From a virus: a DNA stretch of 21,662 bases. Below the pieces are notes generated by a model. The model was not told where the DNA came from. It ran no database searches and saw nothing but the letters and a program-made list of their open reading frames with translations. Where the stretch lies: IMG/VR virus record IMGVR_UViG_3300000101_000219, positions 1 through 21,662 of that record. One strand, 5' to 3'. Both the position numbers and the translations under genes were made by a program. Shown piece by piece: positions 16,548-21,662 of this stretch (the first letter of the stretch is position 1; every line of letters starts with the position of its first letter).

Positions 16548-16582
16548 ATAATTAACTAACTTAAAACATATAGGAGAGATAT

Positions 16583-16828
16583 ATGAGTAACGAGAATGAA
16601 GTAAAAAACGATGTAATCATTAGCTTTAATGGCAGAGACTTTAAAGCAGAAGATTTAAACGAAGATCAGGCAAATATAGCTGGCAAATTAAATGTGGCTC
16701 AAAGAGAGTTACAAGAACTACAATCTGCTTATGAAAGATATGTAATTCTTGCTGACTATAGAGAGCTACAGGTCAAAGCATTTTCTGAAACTGTAGAAGA
16801 AGAAGCAGAGGAAGTAACAGAGGAATAA
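16583..16828 (+). CDS. Small acidic coiled-coil protein, function unknown
   Basis: An 81-residue protein with a short beta start (VIISFNGRDFKAEDLN) and a long helix (ANIAGKLNVAQRELQELQSAYERYVILADY) likely to form a coiled coil, ending in an acidic tail rich in Glu. GGAG at 16573-16576 is 6 bases before the ATG. Proteins of this shape, with a 'GxxYxxEDL' start and a coiled coil, occur near structural or lysis genes in marine and cyanobacterial phages without known function. No membrane segment. It lies 2 bases upstream of the XhlA-like gene and shares the candidate promoter. Confidence 0.7.
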   Translation: MSNENEVKNDVIISFNGRDFKAEDLNEDQANIAGKLNVAQRELQELQSAYERYVILADYRELQVKAFSETVEEEAEEVTEE

Positions 16829-16830
16829 TA

Positions 16831-17031
16831 ATGGCTGAACGTAAGACAATCGCATCAGTAGCATCAGATTTAGAGAAGCATGATGCGATTTGCCAAGAGC
16901 GTTGGAAGACCATCTACCGAAAAACTGATGACCTGCAAAGCTCAGTTAATAGCACAAAAGCTTGGTTGGTTGGTGGTCTTACTACAATAGTAGTTGCATT
17001 ATTTACCTTAATAGTAAAAGGCTTATTTTGA
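16831..17031 (+). CDS. XhlA-like holin-associated membrane protein
   Basis: A 66-residue protein with an N-terminal charged helix (ASDLEKHDAICQERWKTIYRKTDDLQSSVNSTKAW) and a single C-terminal membrane helix at about residues 44-65 (WLVGGLTTIVVALFTLIVKGLF). This matches the layout of XhlA (haemolysin) type proteins that help holins open the cytoplasmic membrane. AGGA at 16821-16824 is 6 bases upstream. It overlaps the holin start by 4 bases (TTGA). A spanin or a stand-alone pinholin are other possibilities, but there is no lipobox or proline-rich periplasmic domain. Confidence 0.6.
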   Translation: MAERKTIASVASDLEKHDAICQERWKTIYRKTDDLQSSVNSTKAWLVGGLTTIVVALFTLIVKGLF

Positions 17032-17420
17032 GTATTACCAAAATTGCTGAAGTAGCAAATAACGTCTTGGATAAATTTGTTCAGGATAAAGATTTAAAAG
17101 AACAATTATCACATGACTTACAAAAAGAACTTATATCGCTTGATAAAGCACAAATTAGCCTTAATGCTGAAGAAGCGAAGAACGGGAACTGGTTTGTATC
17201 GTCATGGCGACCCTGCATTGGATATGTTTGTGGGTTTAGCCTTTGCACTCATTACATTATCTTGCCTATTGCAACTTGGATAGCTGTAGTCAATGGAGCA
17301 GATTTAAAACTTGAAGCTCTTGAGTTTGATTTTTCACAACTTACAACAATACTTCTATCGTTACTGGGCATGTCATCGCTCAGGACAGCAGAGAAGTTCA
17401 GAGGAGTTCATAGCAAATAA
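17028..17420 (+). CDS. Holin, three-membrane-segment family, TTG start
   Basis: A 130-residue protein. Residues 1-55 form a charged helical domain (DKDLKEQLSHDLQKELISLD). Residues about 62-88 and 103-118 are hydrophobic segments. The hallmark SWRP at 59-62 and the C-terminal LLGMSSLRTAEKFRGV match the Holin_3TM family found in gene transfer agents and many phages. It should permeabilise the inner membrane so that the lysozyme can reach the wall. I chose TTG 17028 because AAGG at 17018-17021 lies 6 bases upstream and TTGA overlaps the preceding stop. The earlier ATG at 16962 would add an unnatural stretch inside the upstream gene. Confidence 0.8.
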   Translation: MSITKIAEVANNVLDKFVQDKDLKEQLSHDLQKELISLDKAQISLNAEEAKNGNWFVSSWRPCIGYVCGFSLCTHYIILPIATWIAVVNGADLKLEALEFDFSQLTTILLSLLGMSSLRTAEKFRGVHSK

Positions 17421-17421
17421 T

Positions 17422-17868
17422 ATGTACGATGAAATTAAAGAAATGCTAGTAAGGCATGAGGGAACTATGTGTACCCTTTATCAATGCACAGAAGATAAGT
17501 GGACAATAGGTGTTGGTAGAAATCTTACTGATAGAGGTATCACAGAAGAAGAAGCGATGTATTTGCTTGATAATGATATCAAAAGAGTTATGAATCAATT
17601 AGATGAATACTGGACTGTGTGGAGATCGTTTGAAAAACGTGGACAAATGGTTTGCCTTGATATGTGCTTTCAAATGGGTATACAAGGATTCATGGGTTTT
17701 AGAAGGACAAGAGCCTTAATGGAAATGGGTATGTGGCTAGAAGCATCAGAAGAGTTGCTAGACAGCAAATATGCTATACAAACTCCAAGCAGGGCAAATT
17801 ACAATTCAAGACAACTTGCACTATGTGTTAAAGATGCCAAAAAAGACATCGGAAGATCATCAAAGTAA
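17422..17868 (+). CDS. Endolysin, T4-lysozyme type (GH24)
   Basis: A 148-residue muramidase that cuts the N-acetylmuramic acid to N-acetylglucosamine bond of peptidoglycan. It aligns by eye with T4 lysozyme: RHEG (Glu13, equal to T4 Glu11), LYQCTEDKWTIGVG (Thr28, equal to T4 Thr26), a QMG helix, and FRRTRALMEMGMWLEASEE with QTPSRA near the end. The position of T4 Asp20 is Cys22. Cys at this site occurs in other phage lysozymes and is reported to be active in a T4 mutant, from memory. No signal peptide, so release depends on the holin just upstream. The frame runs further upstream, but the lysozyme domain starts at ATG 17422, 1 base after the holin stop. The end overlaps the nuclease gene by 35 bases. 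Confidence 0.92.
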   Translation: MYDEIKEMLVRHEGTMCTLYQCTEDKWTIGVGRNLTDRGITEEEAMYLLDNDIKRVMNQLDEYWTVWRSFEKRGQMVCLDMCFQMGIQGFMGFRRTRALMEMGMWLEASEELLDSKYAIQTPSRANYNSRQLALCVKDAKKDIGRSSK

Positions 17869-18280
17869 TTCAAGATTAGGTGCTTTGGGTGAGTCCCTAG
17901 TACAAACATTCCTACTGGAATATGCAGACTTTGTATATCCAACACAAGACAAACACCCAGCAGATATCCTGCTTGAGACAAATGGCAGAAAATATACAGT
18001 ACAAGTCAAAACAAGAAGAGAGTCTAAGCAAGGCAAATATACTTTTGCATCAGAGACATCAAGGCAAATGTCAGAAGTTTATAAGAACTACCATTGTGAT
18101 ATTCTTGCTTTTGTTTTCTACAGCCAAGAACATAAGCGAATTATCTTCAAGCCAAATACTACTTCGCAAACATACTTTACCTTTGACAAAAAGATAATAA
18201 CCCCAACCCTAGAAATAGACTCTTTACAAGAAACCTTAGATGCACTTAGCCAAGTGCCAGTTCTTAATCCTTTAAAATAA
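17834..18280 (+). CDS. PD-(D/E)XK-type nuclease
   Basis: A 148-residue protein with the classic order of this fold: GALGESLVQTFLLEY (Glu20 in the first helix), HPADIL (Asp44) and YTVQVKT (Gln57 and Lys59 in the QxK form of the active-site strand), followed by a helix-strand pattern (CDILAFVFYSQ) and IIFKPN. Such proteins include Holliday-junction resolvase-like and restriction-type enzymes in phages. It starts inside the end of the lysozyme gene (35-base overlap). ATG 17834 begins the domain; an earlier in-frame ATG at 17771 would add a non-matching segment. It may process phage DNA during recombination or packaging, or attack host or rival DNA; the sequence does not decide. It lies just before the early promoter. 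Confidence 0.75.
   Translation: MPKKTSEDHQSNSRLGALGESLVQTFLLEYADFVYPTQDKHPADILLETNGRKYTVQVKTRRESKQGKYTFASETSRQMSEVYKNYHCDILAFVFYSQEHKRIIFKPNTTSQTYFTFDKKIITPTLEIDSLQETLDALSQVPVLNPLK
18242..18257 (+). other. Weak hairpin near the end of the nuclease gene
   Basis: GCACTT at 18242-18247 and AAGTGC at 18252-18257 can pair around the 4-base loop AGCC, inside the last codons of the nuclease gene. It is followed by a loosely T-rich stretch but no clean U-run. It may weakly reduce read-through of late transcripts before the next promoter. Confidence 0.2.
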
Positions 18281-18294
18281 TTTATATATAACTA

Positions 18295-18322
18295 TTGACA
18301 TTTAAAAATACTTATGTATAAT
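18295..18322 (+). promoter_or_regulatory. Consensus sigma-70 type promoter of the early/replication block
   Basis: A perfect TTGACA at 18295-18300, a 16-base spacer and a perfect TATAAT at 18317-18322. Transcription would start near 18329, giving a leader of about 30 bases before the ribosome binding site and ATG 18359. Both hexamers match the consensus fully, which is rare even in AT-rich DNA, and the site is in the gap between the late block and the recombination/replication genes. Confidence 0.8.
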
Positions 18323-18358
18323 AGGGGTATGTTAAATAAAAGTAAGGAGTTAAATAAC

Positions 18359-18637
18359 ATGGCAGTAGGAATAAATAAAAATATTATGTATGAGTTTTAT
18401 ATCAACACTGAATATGGTGAAAGTGTTTGGCATCATAACTTAACTAAATGGCGTAATGCTTTAGTAGACTTTATAGATAATAAGAACGATGAAGGATTTG
18501 TATTTGAAATACAAATAACTTACGAAGATGGTTGCGACTTTGTAGAGATATACCCAAACAATGAAACTGATCTATTGCCAAAGTATGTAAGAAAATATGT
18601 TTACAAGGTTTTAGAAGAATCAAAAAAGGAGAGATAA
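18359..18637 (+). CDS. Hypothetical protein, first gene after the early promoter
   Basis: A 92-residue, acidic protein: KNIMYEFYINTEYGESVWHH, then TKWRNALVDFIDNKNDEGFVFEIQITYEDGCDFVEIYP and a basic end (KYVRKYVYKVLEESKKER). The strand-helix-strand look could be a small alpha/beta fold; I do not recognise the family. The start was chosen at ATG 18359 because AAGGAG at 18344-18349 is 9 bases upstream and because earlier ATGs at 18314 and 18329 lie in or near the promoter and would not be transcribed usefully. Being the first gene of a strongly promoted early block, it could be a host-takeover or regulatory protein, which is an inference from place only. Confidence 0.7.
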   Translation: MAVGINKNIMYEFYINTEYGESVWHHNLTKWRNALVDFIDNKNDEGFVFEIQITYEDGCDFVEIYPNNETDLLPKYVRKYVYKVLEESKKER

Positions 18638-18826
18638 ATGGAAGTAATATTCAACATAGTGGGTGGCGGAGAAATCTGCCTACCCAAGAGAGAGATAAGA
18701 GGTTACTACAAAGACTTCTTAACAGGCGAGACTAAAGTGCAAATCGGAGAGAGCGAGCATGAGGTTAGAGAGTCTTTAACAGAGATTAAGTATTTAATGG
18801 AGACAAGAGATGATAGAAGAGCTTAA
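18638..18826 (+). CDS. Hypothetical small protein
   Basis: A 62-residue protein, starting MEVIFNIVGGGEICLPKREI, with RGYYKDFLTGETKVQIG in the middle and a helical charged end. The short strands with turns (IVGGGEICL, GETKVQIG) suggest a small beta barrel or sheet. The family is not recognised. GGAG at 18628-18631 is 6 bases before the ATG, which directly follows the stop codon of the previous gene. The end overlaps the exonuclease start by 17 bases, indicating a shared transcript and probable coupling. Confidence 0.65.
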   Translation: MEVIFNIVGGGEICLPKREIRGYYKDFLTGETKVQIGESEHEVRESLTEIKYLMETRDDRRA

Positions 18827-19637
18827 AGAGTATAAGCCAAAGCAACAAGGCAAGGCTTGGGTTTGCGATGACATACCTAACAAGGATTACCATAAAGGCG
18901 TAGGTATAAGCAGTAGTTATATTAGAAGGTTTGGTGAATCACAGCTTCATGCAATAGAACATAAGCAAGAGACTACACCTGCAATGAGGTTTGGAACTGC
19001 TGCCCATTCGCTATTGGTTGAAGGGCAAGAAGCCTTTGATAAAGAGGTGGTTGTCATTACTGGCAGTCCATACACTAAGGCAAATAAAGAACTTAAAGAA
19101 GAGTATGAGAAGAGAGGTCTTACTGTAATTAAAGAAGCAGATGTAGAACTAATAGAGGGCATGAAGGAGAAGATGATCTATGAAGGTAATACTTATCTTG
19201 ATGCTAAAGGCAAGGTCGCAGAGTCTAGTTTTTATTGGTATGAAGATGAGGTTTTGTGTAAGTGTAGGCCTGACTTAATATGCCCACCTTTAGATGATAC
19301 TGATTCAAAAGATAAGATAGTGGTTGTTGATTACAAGACCACACAATCAGTTGAACCTTATACCTTTGGCAGATCAGTTAAGAAGTATAGTTATGATCTA
19401 CAAGCAGCATGGTATAGGCGTGGTATGGAGTCTGCTGGTTATAAGGTTGATGACTTTGTATTTGTAGCACAAGAGAAAACATATCCCTATGCATCTAAGG
19501 TATTTAAGATGACTAAAGAGCAAATGGATTTTGGTTGGTCAATCATGGAAACATACTTAGAGAACTATAAAGAATATCAGAAGGGCAAACCGCTATCTGT
19601 TTACAATAGTCCGAGTGTTGTTGAATTGGTGTTGTGA
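18810..19637 (+). CDS. RecE-like / exonuclease VIII-type exonuclease
   Basis: A 275-residue protein of the PD-(D/E)XK exonuclease group to which RecE C-terminal domains belong (PDDEXK_12 / DUF3799 type). Visible motifs in order: GISSSYIRRF, MRFGTAAHSLL with His66, a charged middle, AESSFYWYEDEVLCKCRPDLI (Glu138 and Asp155), IVVVDYKTTQSVEP (Asp174 and Lys176) and YSYDLQAAWYRRGM (Gln198). These match the metal-binding and catalytic pattern of the family. It should degrade 5' ends of double-stranded DNA to give 3' overhangs for single-strand annealing. GGAGA at 18799-18803 is 6 bases before the ATG. A RecT/Red-beta annealing gene is not seen in the window; an SSB-like gene follows about 1.1 kb later. 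Confidence 0.88.
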   Translation: MIEELKEYKPKQQGKAWVCDDIPNKDYHKGVGISSSYIRRFGESQLHAIEHKQETTPAMRFGTAAHSLLVEGQEAFDKEVVVITGSPYTKANKELKEEYEKRGLTVIKEADVELIEGMKEKMIYEGNTYLDAKGKVAESSFYWYEDEVLCKCRPDLICPPLDDTDSKDKIVVVDYKTTQSVEPYTFGRSVKKYSYDLQAAWYRRGMESAGYKVDDFVFVAQEKTYPYASKVFKMTKEQMDFGWSIMETYLENYKEYQKGKPLSVYNSPSVVELVL

Positions 19638-19795
19638 GTAAGGGCAAAAAAGATATGAGAGTAGTAGAGTATTATATGGAGAGTTTATCCTTTGCCCTTA
19701 AGGATAGTATAAGGTTTTTGGATGGAGATGTAATAAAGTCTTTGCTTTATTGCAAAATTAATTTTAATATAAATATGGAGAGTGGAAATGGATAA
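19634..19795 (+). CDS. Probable small protein with GTG start (or ATG at 19655)
   Basis: The frame from GTG 19634 codes for 53 residues and overlaps the exonuclease stop by 4 bases (GTGA); from ATG 19655 it codes for 46 residues (MRVVEYYMESLSFALKDSIR and on), with AAGG at 19640-19643 some 11 bases upstream. It contains a helix-like stretch VVEYYMESLSFALKDSIRFL and overlaps the next gene by 8 bases. The gap is otherwise unused in a very dense region, which favours a real gene. It has no recognised family, and translation is not certain. Confidence 0.45.
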   Translation: MSKGKKDMRVVEYYMESLSFALKDSIRFLDGDVIKSLLYCKINFNINMESGNG

Positions 19796-19952
19796 CAGTA
19801 CAAAAAAAGCATTATGGATTGGTGAGGAGTTACATAAAGATATAAAAATCTTTGCAATTCAAAACAATCTAACAATAGAACAAGCTACACAAATGTTAAT
19901 TAAACTTGGCATGGTGACTTATGAAGCAGAGAAAAACAGTGACACAGTTTAG
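19788..19952 (+). CDS. Small ribbon-helix-helix (Arc/CopG-like) DNA-binding protein
   Basis: A 54-residue protein too short to be obvious: KKALWIGEELHKDIKIFAIQNNLTIEQATQMLIKLGM has the ribbon-helix-helix layout of a first strand, a helix with 'EELHKDIKIFA', a turn 'QNNLT' and a second helix 'IEQATQMLIKLG'. Such proteins bind operators as dimers through the strand. GGAG at 19777-19780 is 7 bases before the ATG. It lies among early genes and might control the promoter at 18295 or host genes. No paired toxin gene is visible on either side. The family is judged by layout. Confidence 0.65.
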   Translation: MDNSTKKALWIGEELHKDIKIFAIQNNLTIEQATQMLIKLGMVTYEAEKNSDTV

Positions 19953-20115
19953 CGACATAGTAGAACTACACAGGTTAAAACTTAACCAAGAGAAAGATGA
20001 ATGGTATATCCATGTAAACAATGGAGCAGGGTATACAGAGGTTAAGCAAGGCAATACCTTAACCACTACTTACCATGCAGATGGTAGAAAAGAGGTTGTG
20101 ATAGATGCCAATTAA
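19921..20115 (+). CDS. Hypothetical small protein
   Basis: A 64-residue protein, beta-rich in its second half (DEWYIHVNNGAGYTEVKQG, TLTTTYHADGRKEVVID), with a basic start KQRKTVTQFSDIVELHRLKL. It overlaps the ribbon-helix-helix gene by 32 bases in another frame and the nuclease gene by 11 bases. There is no convincing ribosome binding site before ATG 19921, so translation may depend on coupling. The family is not recognised. The repeated Thr/Tyr strand pattern could be a small beta sheet. Confidence 0.5.
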   Translation: MKQRKTVTQFSDIVELHRLKLNQEKDEWYIHVNNGAGYTEVKQGNTLTTTYHADGRKEVVIDAN

Positions 20116-20530
20116 CAGTAGAAATAAGGGTGCAGCTTTTGAGAGAGTTATATGCAATAAGATTAATACTTATCTTGCATCTAAAGGTAGCACCAATACT
20201 GTTAAAAGAAATTTAGATCAATATCAGACTAAAGGCATGGCTGATATTTACTGGGGAAACCTAGCGATAGAATGTAAAAGATATAAGGGCAATGGTAAGA
20301 CAGACGTATTTAAAAACGACTGGTGGAATCAAGCGGTTGAGAGTGCTAATGATAACCTAATACCATTATTAATTTATAAGTATGATAGAAGGAAAATATA
20401 TTGTGTTATTCCTAATTACCTAATAGGTGAGTCTAAGGAAAAGAATTGGACACAGTTCTCTATGTTACCGCTATCAGAAGTTTGTGAGAGGTTAGATGAA
20501 GTCTTACAAAAGGCAAATGGACTTACATAG
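20105..20530 (+). CDS. PD-(D/E)XK nuclease, Holliday-junction resolvase type
   Basis: A 141-residue protein with the Hjc/VRR-like order: NKGAAFERVICNKIN (Glu13 in the first helix), TKGMADIYWG (Asp47), LAIECKRY (Glu56 and Lys58), then KNDWWNQAVESA helix and PLLIYKYDRRKIYCVIP strand. This is a common family in phages, used for resolving branched DNA or for packaging-related cutting. AGAGG at 20091-20095 is 9 bases before the ATG. Together with the exonuclease upstream and the SSB-like gene downstream it fits a recombination/replication set. RusA-type resolvase is unlikely because that fold has different motifs. Confidence 0.8.
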   Translation: MPINSRNKGAAFERVICNKINTYLASKGSTNTVKRNLDQYQTKGMADIYWGNLAIECKRYKGNGKTDVFKNDWWNQAVESANDNLIPLLIYKYDRRKIYCVIPNYLIGESKEKNWTQFSMLPLSEVCERLDEVLQKANGLT

Positions 20531-20708
20531 TTATTTGCTACAAGAGGACTTTGAAGAGTTTTGTAGGGAATCCTACGGAAAAATCCAAATTGCTTGTGAG
20601 TTCTTAGGAATCATAAATGATGAGGATTACGAGAATTTTAAGGAAAGGTGTTATGCCCAACTTGAAATTGATTATATAAACAGTATCGAAAATTTAACGA
20701 TACATTAA
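20517..20708 (+). CDS. Hypothetical small acidic protein
   Basis: A 63-residue, mostly helical acidic protein: LHSYLLQEDFEEFCRESYGK then CEFLGIINDEDYENFKERCYAQLEIDYINSI. The family is not recognised. The start chosen at ATG 20517 gives a 14-base overlap with the upstream nuclease; ATG 20496 (70 residues) is also possible and has a GAGG-like site but at short spacing. It ends 12 bases before the SSB-like gene. Its Asp/Glu-rich helices might mimic DNA or bind a protein, which cannot be shown from the sequence. Confidence 0.5.
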   Translation: MDLHSYLLQEDFEEFCRESYGKIQIACEFLGIINDEDYENFKERCYAQLEIDYINSIENLTIH

Positions 20709-20720
20709 CAGGAGTGTTAT

Positions 20721-21341
20721 ATGGACGTACTTGGTGGTATGAGCAATACCGAAAATAAACAGCAAATCTACTTGGGTTTCAAAACAAGAGATCAAAAGTT
20801 TTTTGCAAATGGTGAAACTGAAGTGCCAATAGAATATTTACAACTTGATACTGACACATTTAAGTCAGGTTGGGGTAGATATACAAAGGCAGAAGGTTTC
20901 CAATATAAATGGGACTCTAAGTTTGGCGTGGTTAATCCCAAGCCTGCTGATGAATGGAGAAGAGCTTTCTCAGCATGGGTAATGCCAAGTGGAGCTGAAC
21001 ATGCTTATTTATGGCAGAGCTTTTCTTTTGCAGAGTCTAGTGCTTTTAATAGTATCTGTGGGTTGTTTTGGGATGATAAAGCAAACAATGTAGGCAAATT
21101 GCCCGTTGTTGAATACAAAGGCTCTAAGCACATACAAGTAGGAGCAGGTAACTCATCAGAGCTATCTTTTGAGTTTGCAAAATGGGGTGATAGAAATTTT
21201 AATGTGCCTGAATGGTATATTGACCCTGATGCACCTGCTGATGATGACGATGGCTTTGTTTCTCCTAACGAGGGACTAGCAGATAAAGTAGCAGAAATGG
21301 TAGCTAAGACTGAACTTAGCGATGATGATATACCATTCTGA
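20721..21341 (+). CDS. Single-strand DNA-binding protein-like, with SSB-type DDDIPF tail
   Basis: A 206-residue protein. The first about 165 residues (TRDQKFFANGETEVPIEYLQL, FKSGWGRYTKAEGFQYKWDS, KPADEWRRAFSAWVMP, SSAFNSICGLFWDD) form the body, which is not an obvious bacterial SSB OB-fold by eye but resembles phage proteins used as single-strand-binding proteins. An acidic linker (DPDAPADDDDGF) and the very end DDDIPF are the same as the acidic tip of E. coli SSB, which recruits repair and replication partners. GGAG at 20711-20714 is 6 bases before the ATG. Its stop overlaps the primase start (TGATG). It likely protects single-stranded phage DNA and contacts the primase or nucleases. Confidence 0.75.
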   Translation: MDVLGGMSNTENKQQIYLGFKTRDQKFFANGETEVPIEYLQLDTDTFKSGWGRYTKAEGFQYKWDSKFGVVNPKPADEWRRAFSAWVMPSGAEHAYLWQSFSFAESSAFNSICGLFWDDKANNVGKLPVVEYKGSKHIQVGAGNSSELSFEFAKWGDRNFNVPEWYIDPDAPADDDDGFVSPNEGLADKVAEMVAKTELSDDDIPF

Positions 21342-21662
21342 TGCAGTCAGTAGACTGGCAAAAAATAGCACCTGAAGTTGCAAAGCAAATTCTAGGTGAA
21401 CCAAGCAGTATCTCATCGAAACAACTTCGGTGGGGTACTCATGGCTCATGCACTTTAGACCTTGAATCAGCCACATGGTATGATTTTGAAGATGAAGTTG
21501 GTGGCGGTATAATAGATTTAATTAAACATCATAATAAAGATGTAAAGACAATTTTAAACAGTTTCGGTTACGACCAAGCATTGCCTAATGACTCCTTACT
21601 CAGCGTTAGTGGACTCCCCCAAAATAACACTAACAAGGGCAATGCTAGGTCTTTTGACAGAG
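21341..21662 (+). CDS. Phage primase/helicase-like protein, N-terminal part (cut by window edge)
   Basis: The first 107 residues of a larger protein. The pattern WQKIAPEVAKQILGEPS, SKQLRWGTHGSCTLDLESAT and WYDFEDEVGGGIIDLIKHH is typical of the N-terminal region of phage primase/helicase proteins, where a short strand-rich domain with a 'GS..LDL...W.DFE...GGG..DLI' core precedes a primase or AAA+ helicase domain. No zinc-binding Cys set is seen in this part. ATG 21341 shares a base with the stop of the SSB-like gene, so the two are translationally coupled. The catalytic domain lies beyond the window, so the function is inferred from the family's start. Confidence 0.7.
   Translation, partial: MQSVDWQKIAPEVAKQILGEPSSISSKQLRWGTHGSCTLDLESATWYDFEDEVGGGIIDLIKHHNKDVKTILNSFGYDQALPNDSLLSVSGLPQNNTNKGNARSFDR

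Noticed and set aside
16494-16582. A tRNA or other structured RNA gene in the intergenic gap
   Set aside because: The gap is short and AT-rich and lacks cloverleaf arms or conserved tRNA boxes.
17922-18197. A 91-residue + frame inside the nuclease gene
   Set aside because: The overlapping frame holds the full PD-(D/E)XK motif set; this one has no start signal and no fold pattern.
18314-18358. Upstream ATG 18314 or 18329 as the start of the first early gene
   Set aside because: The first lies over the -10 box and the second at the likely transcript start; ATG 18359 has the proper ribosome binding site.
19788-20115. A toxin-antitoxin pair formed by the ribbon-helix-helix protein and the 64-residue protein
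   Set aside because: The second protein shows no toxin family pattern, and both sit in a run of phage replication genes.

Overview
The window is a continuous stretch of a tailed double-stranded DNA phage genome (siphovirus type) or a closely related prophage. All genes lie on the + strand, are tightly packed and often overlap by a few bases. The DNA is AT-rich. The long tail fibre carries RMRIDSSG, GIGTSSP and LQIYHDG repeats, a style I associate with marine phages. This suggests a marine bacterial host, possibly an alphaproteobacterium, but nothing here proves the host. Both ends cut through genes: the portal gene on the left and a primase/helicase-like gene on the right.

Head and connector (1-3755): the end of a lambda-type portal gene, then one long frame joining an unassigned N-terminal domain, an HK97-type prohead protease and an HK97-fold major capsid protein. 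Three small genes follow: a conserved lysine-rich protein, a lambda FII-like head-tail joining protein and a tail completion protein. The capsid frame holds two internal ATG codons with good ribosome binding sites, exactly where the protease and capsid parts begin.

Tail (3768-16126): a 56-residue gene, the tail tube protein, a tail assembly chaperone with a -1 frameshift signal (A AAA AAG) giving a G/GT pair, a short tape measure protein, two tail-tip proteins and a 2785-residue tail hub/fibre. That last protein starts like lambda gpJ, continues as a repetitive fibre and ends in an S74 self-cleaving chaperone domain.

Lysis (16137-17868): two small proteins of unknown role, then an XhlA-like membrane protein, a three-helix holin with a TTG start and a T4-type lysozyme whose Asp20 position is Cys. 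A possible promoter precedes this block.

Early/replication genes (17834-21662): a PD-(D/E)XK nuclease overlaps the lysozyme. A consensus sigma-70 promoter (TTGACA, 16-base spacer, TATAAT) then starts a gene run that includes two small unknown proteins, a RecE-like exonuclease, a ribbon-helix-helix protein, a second PD-(D/E)XK nuclease of Holliday-resolvase type, a single-strand-binding protein with an SSB-like DDDIPF tail, and the start of a primase/helicase. The layout suggests a late structural and lysis block followed directly by a separately promoted DNA recombination and replication block.

Most of the window is recognisable phage biology. The least ordinary parts are the protease-capsid polyprotein with nested start sites, the fused gpJ/fibre/S74 protein and its repeated modules, and the exonuclease plus SSB-like pair without a visible RecT.
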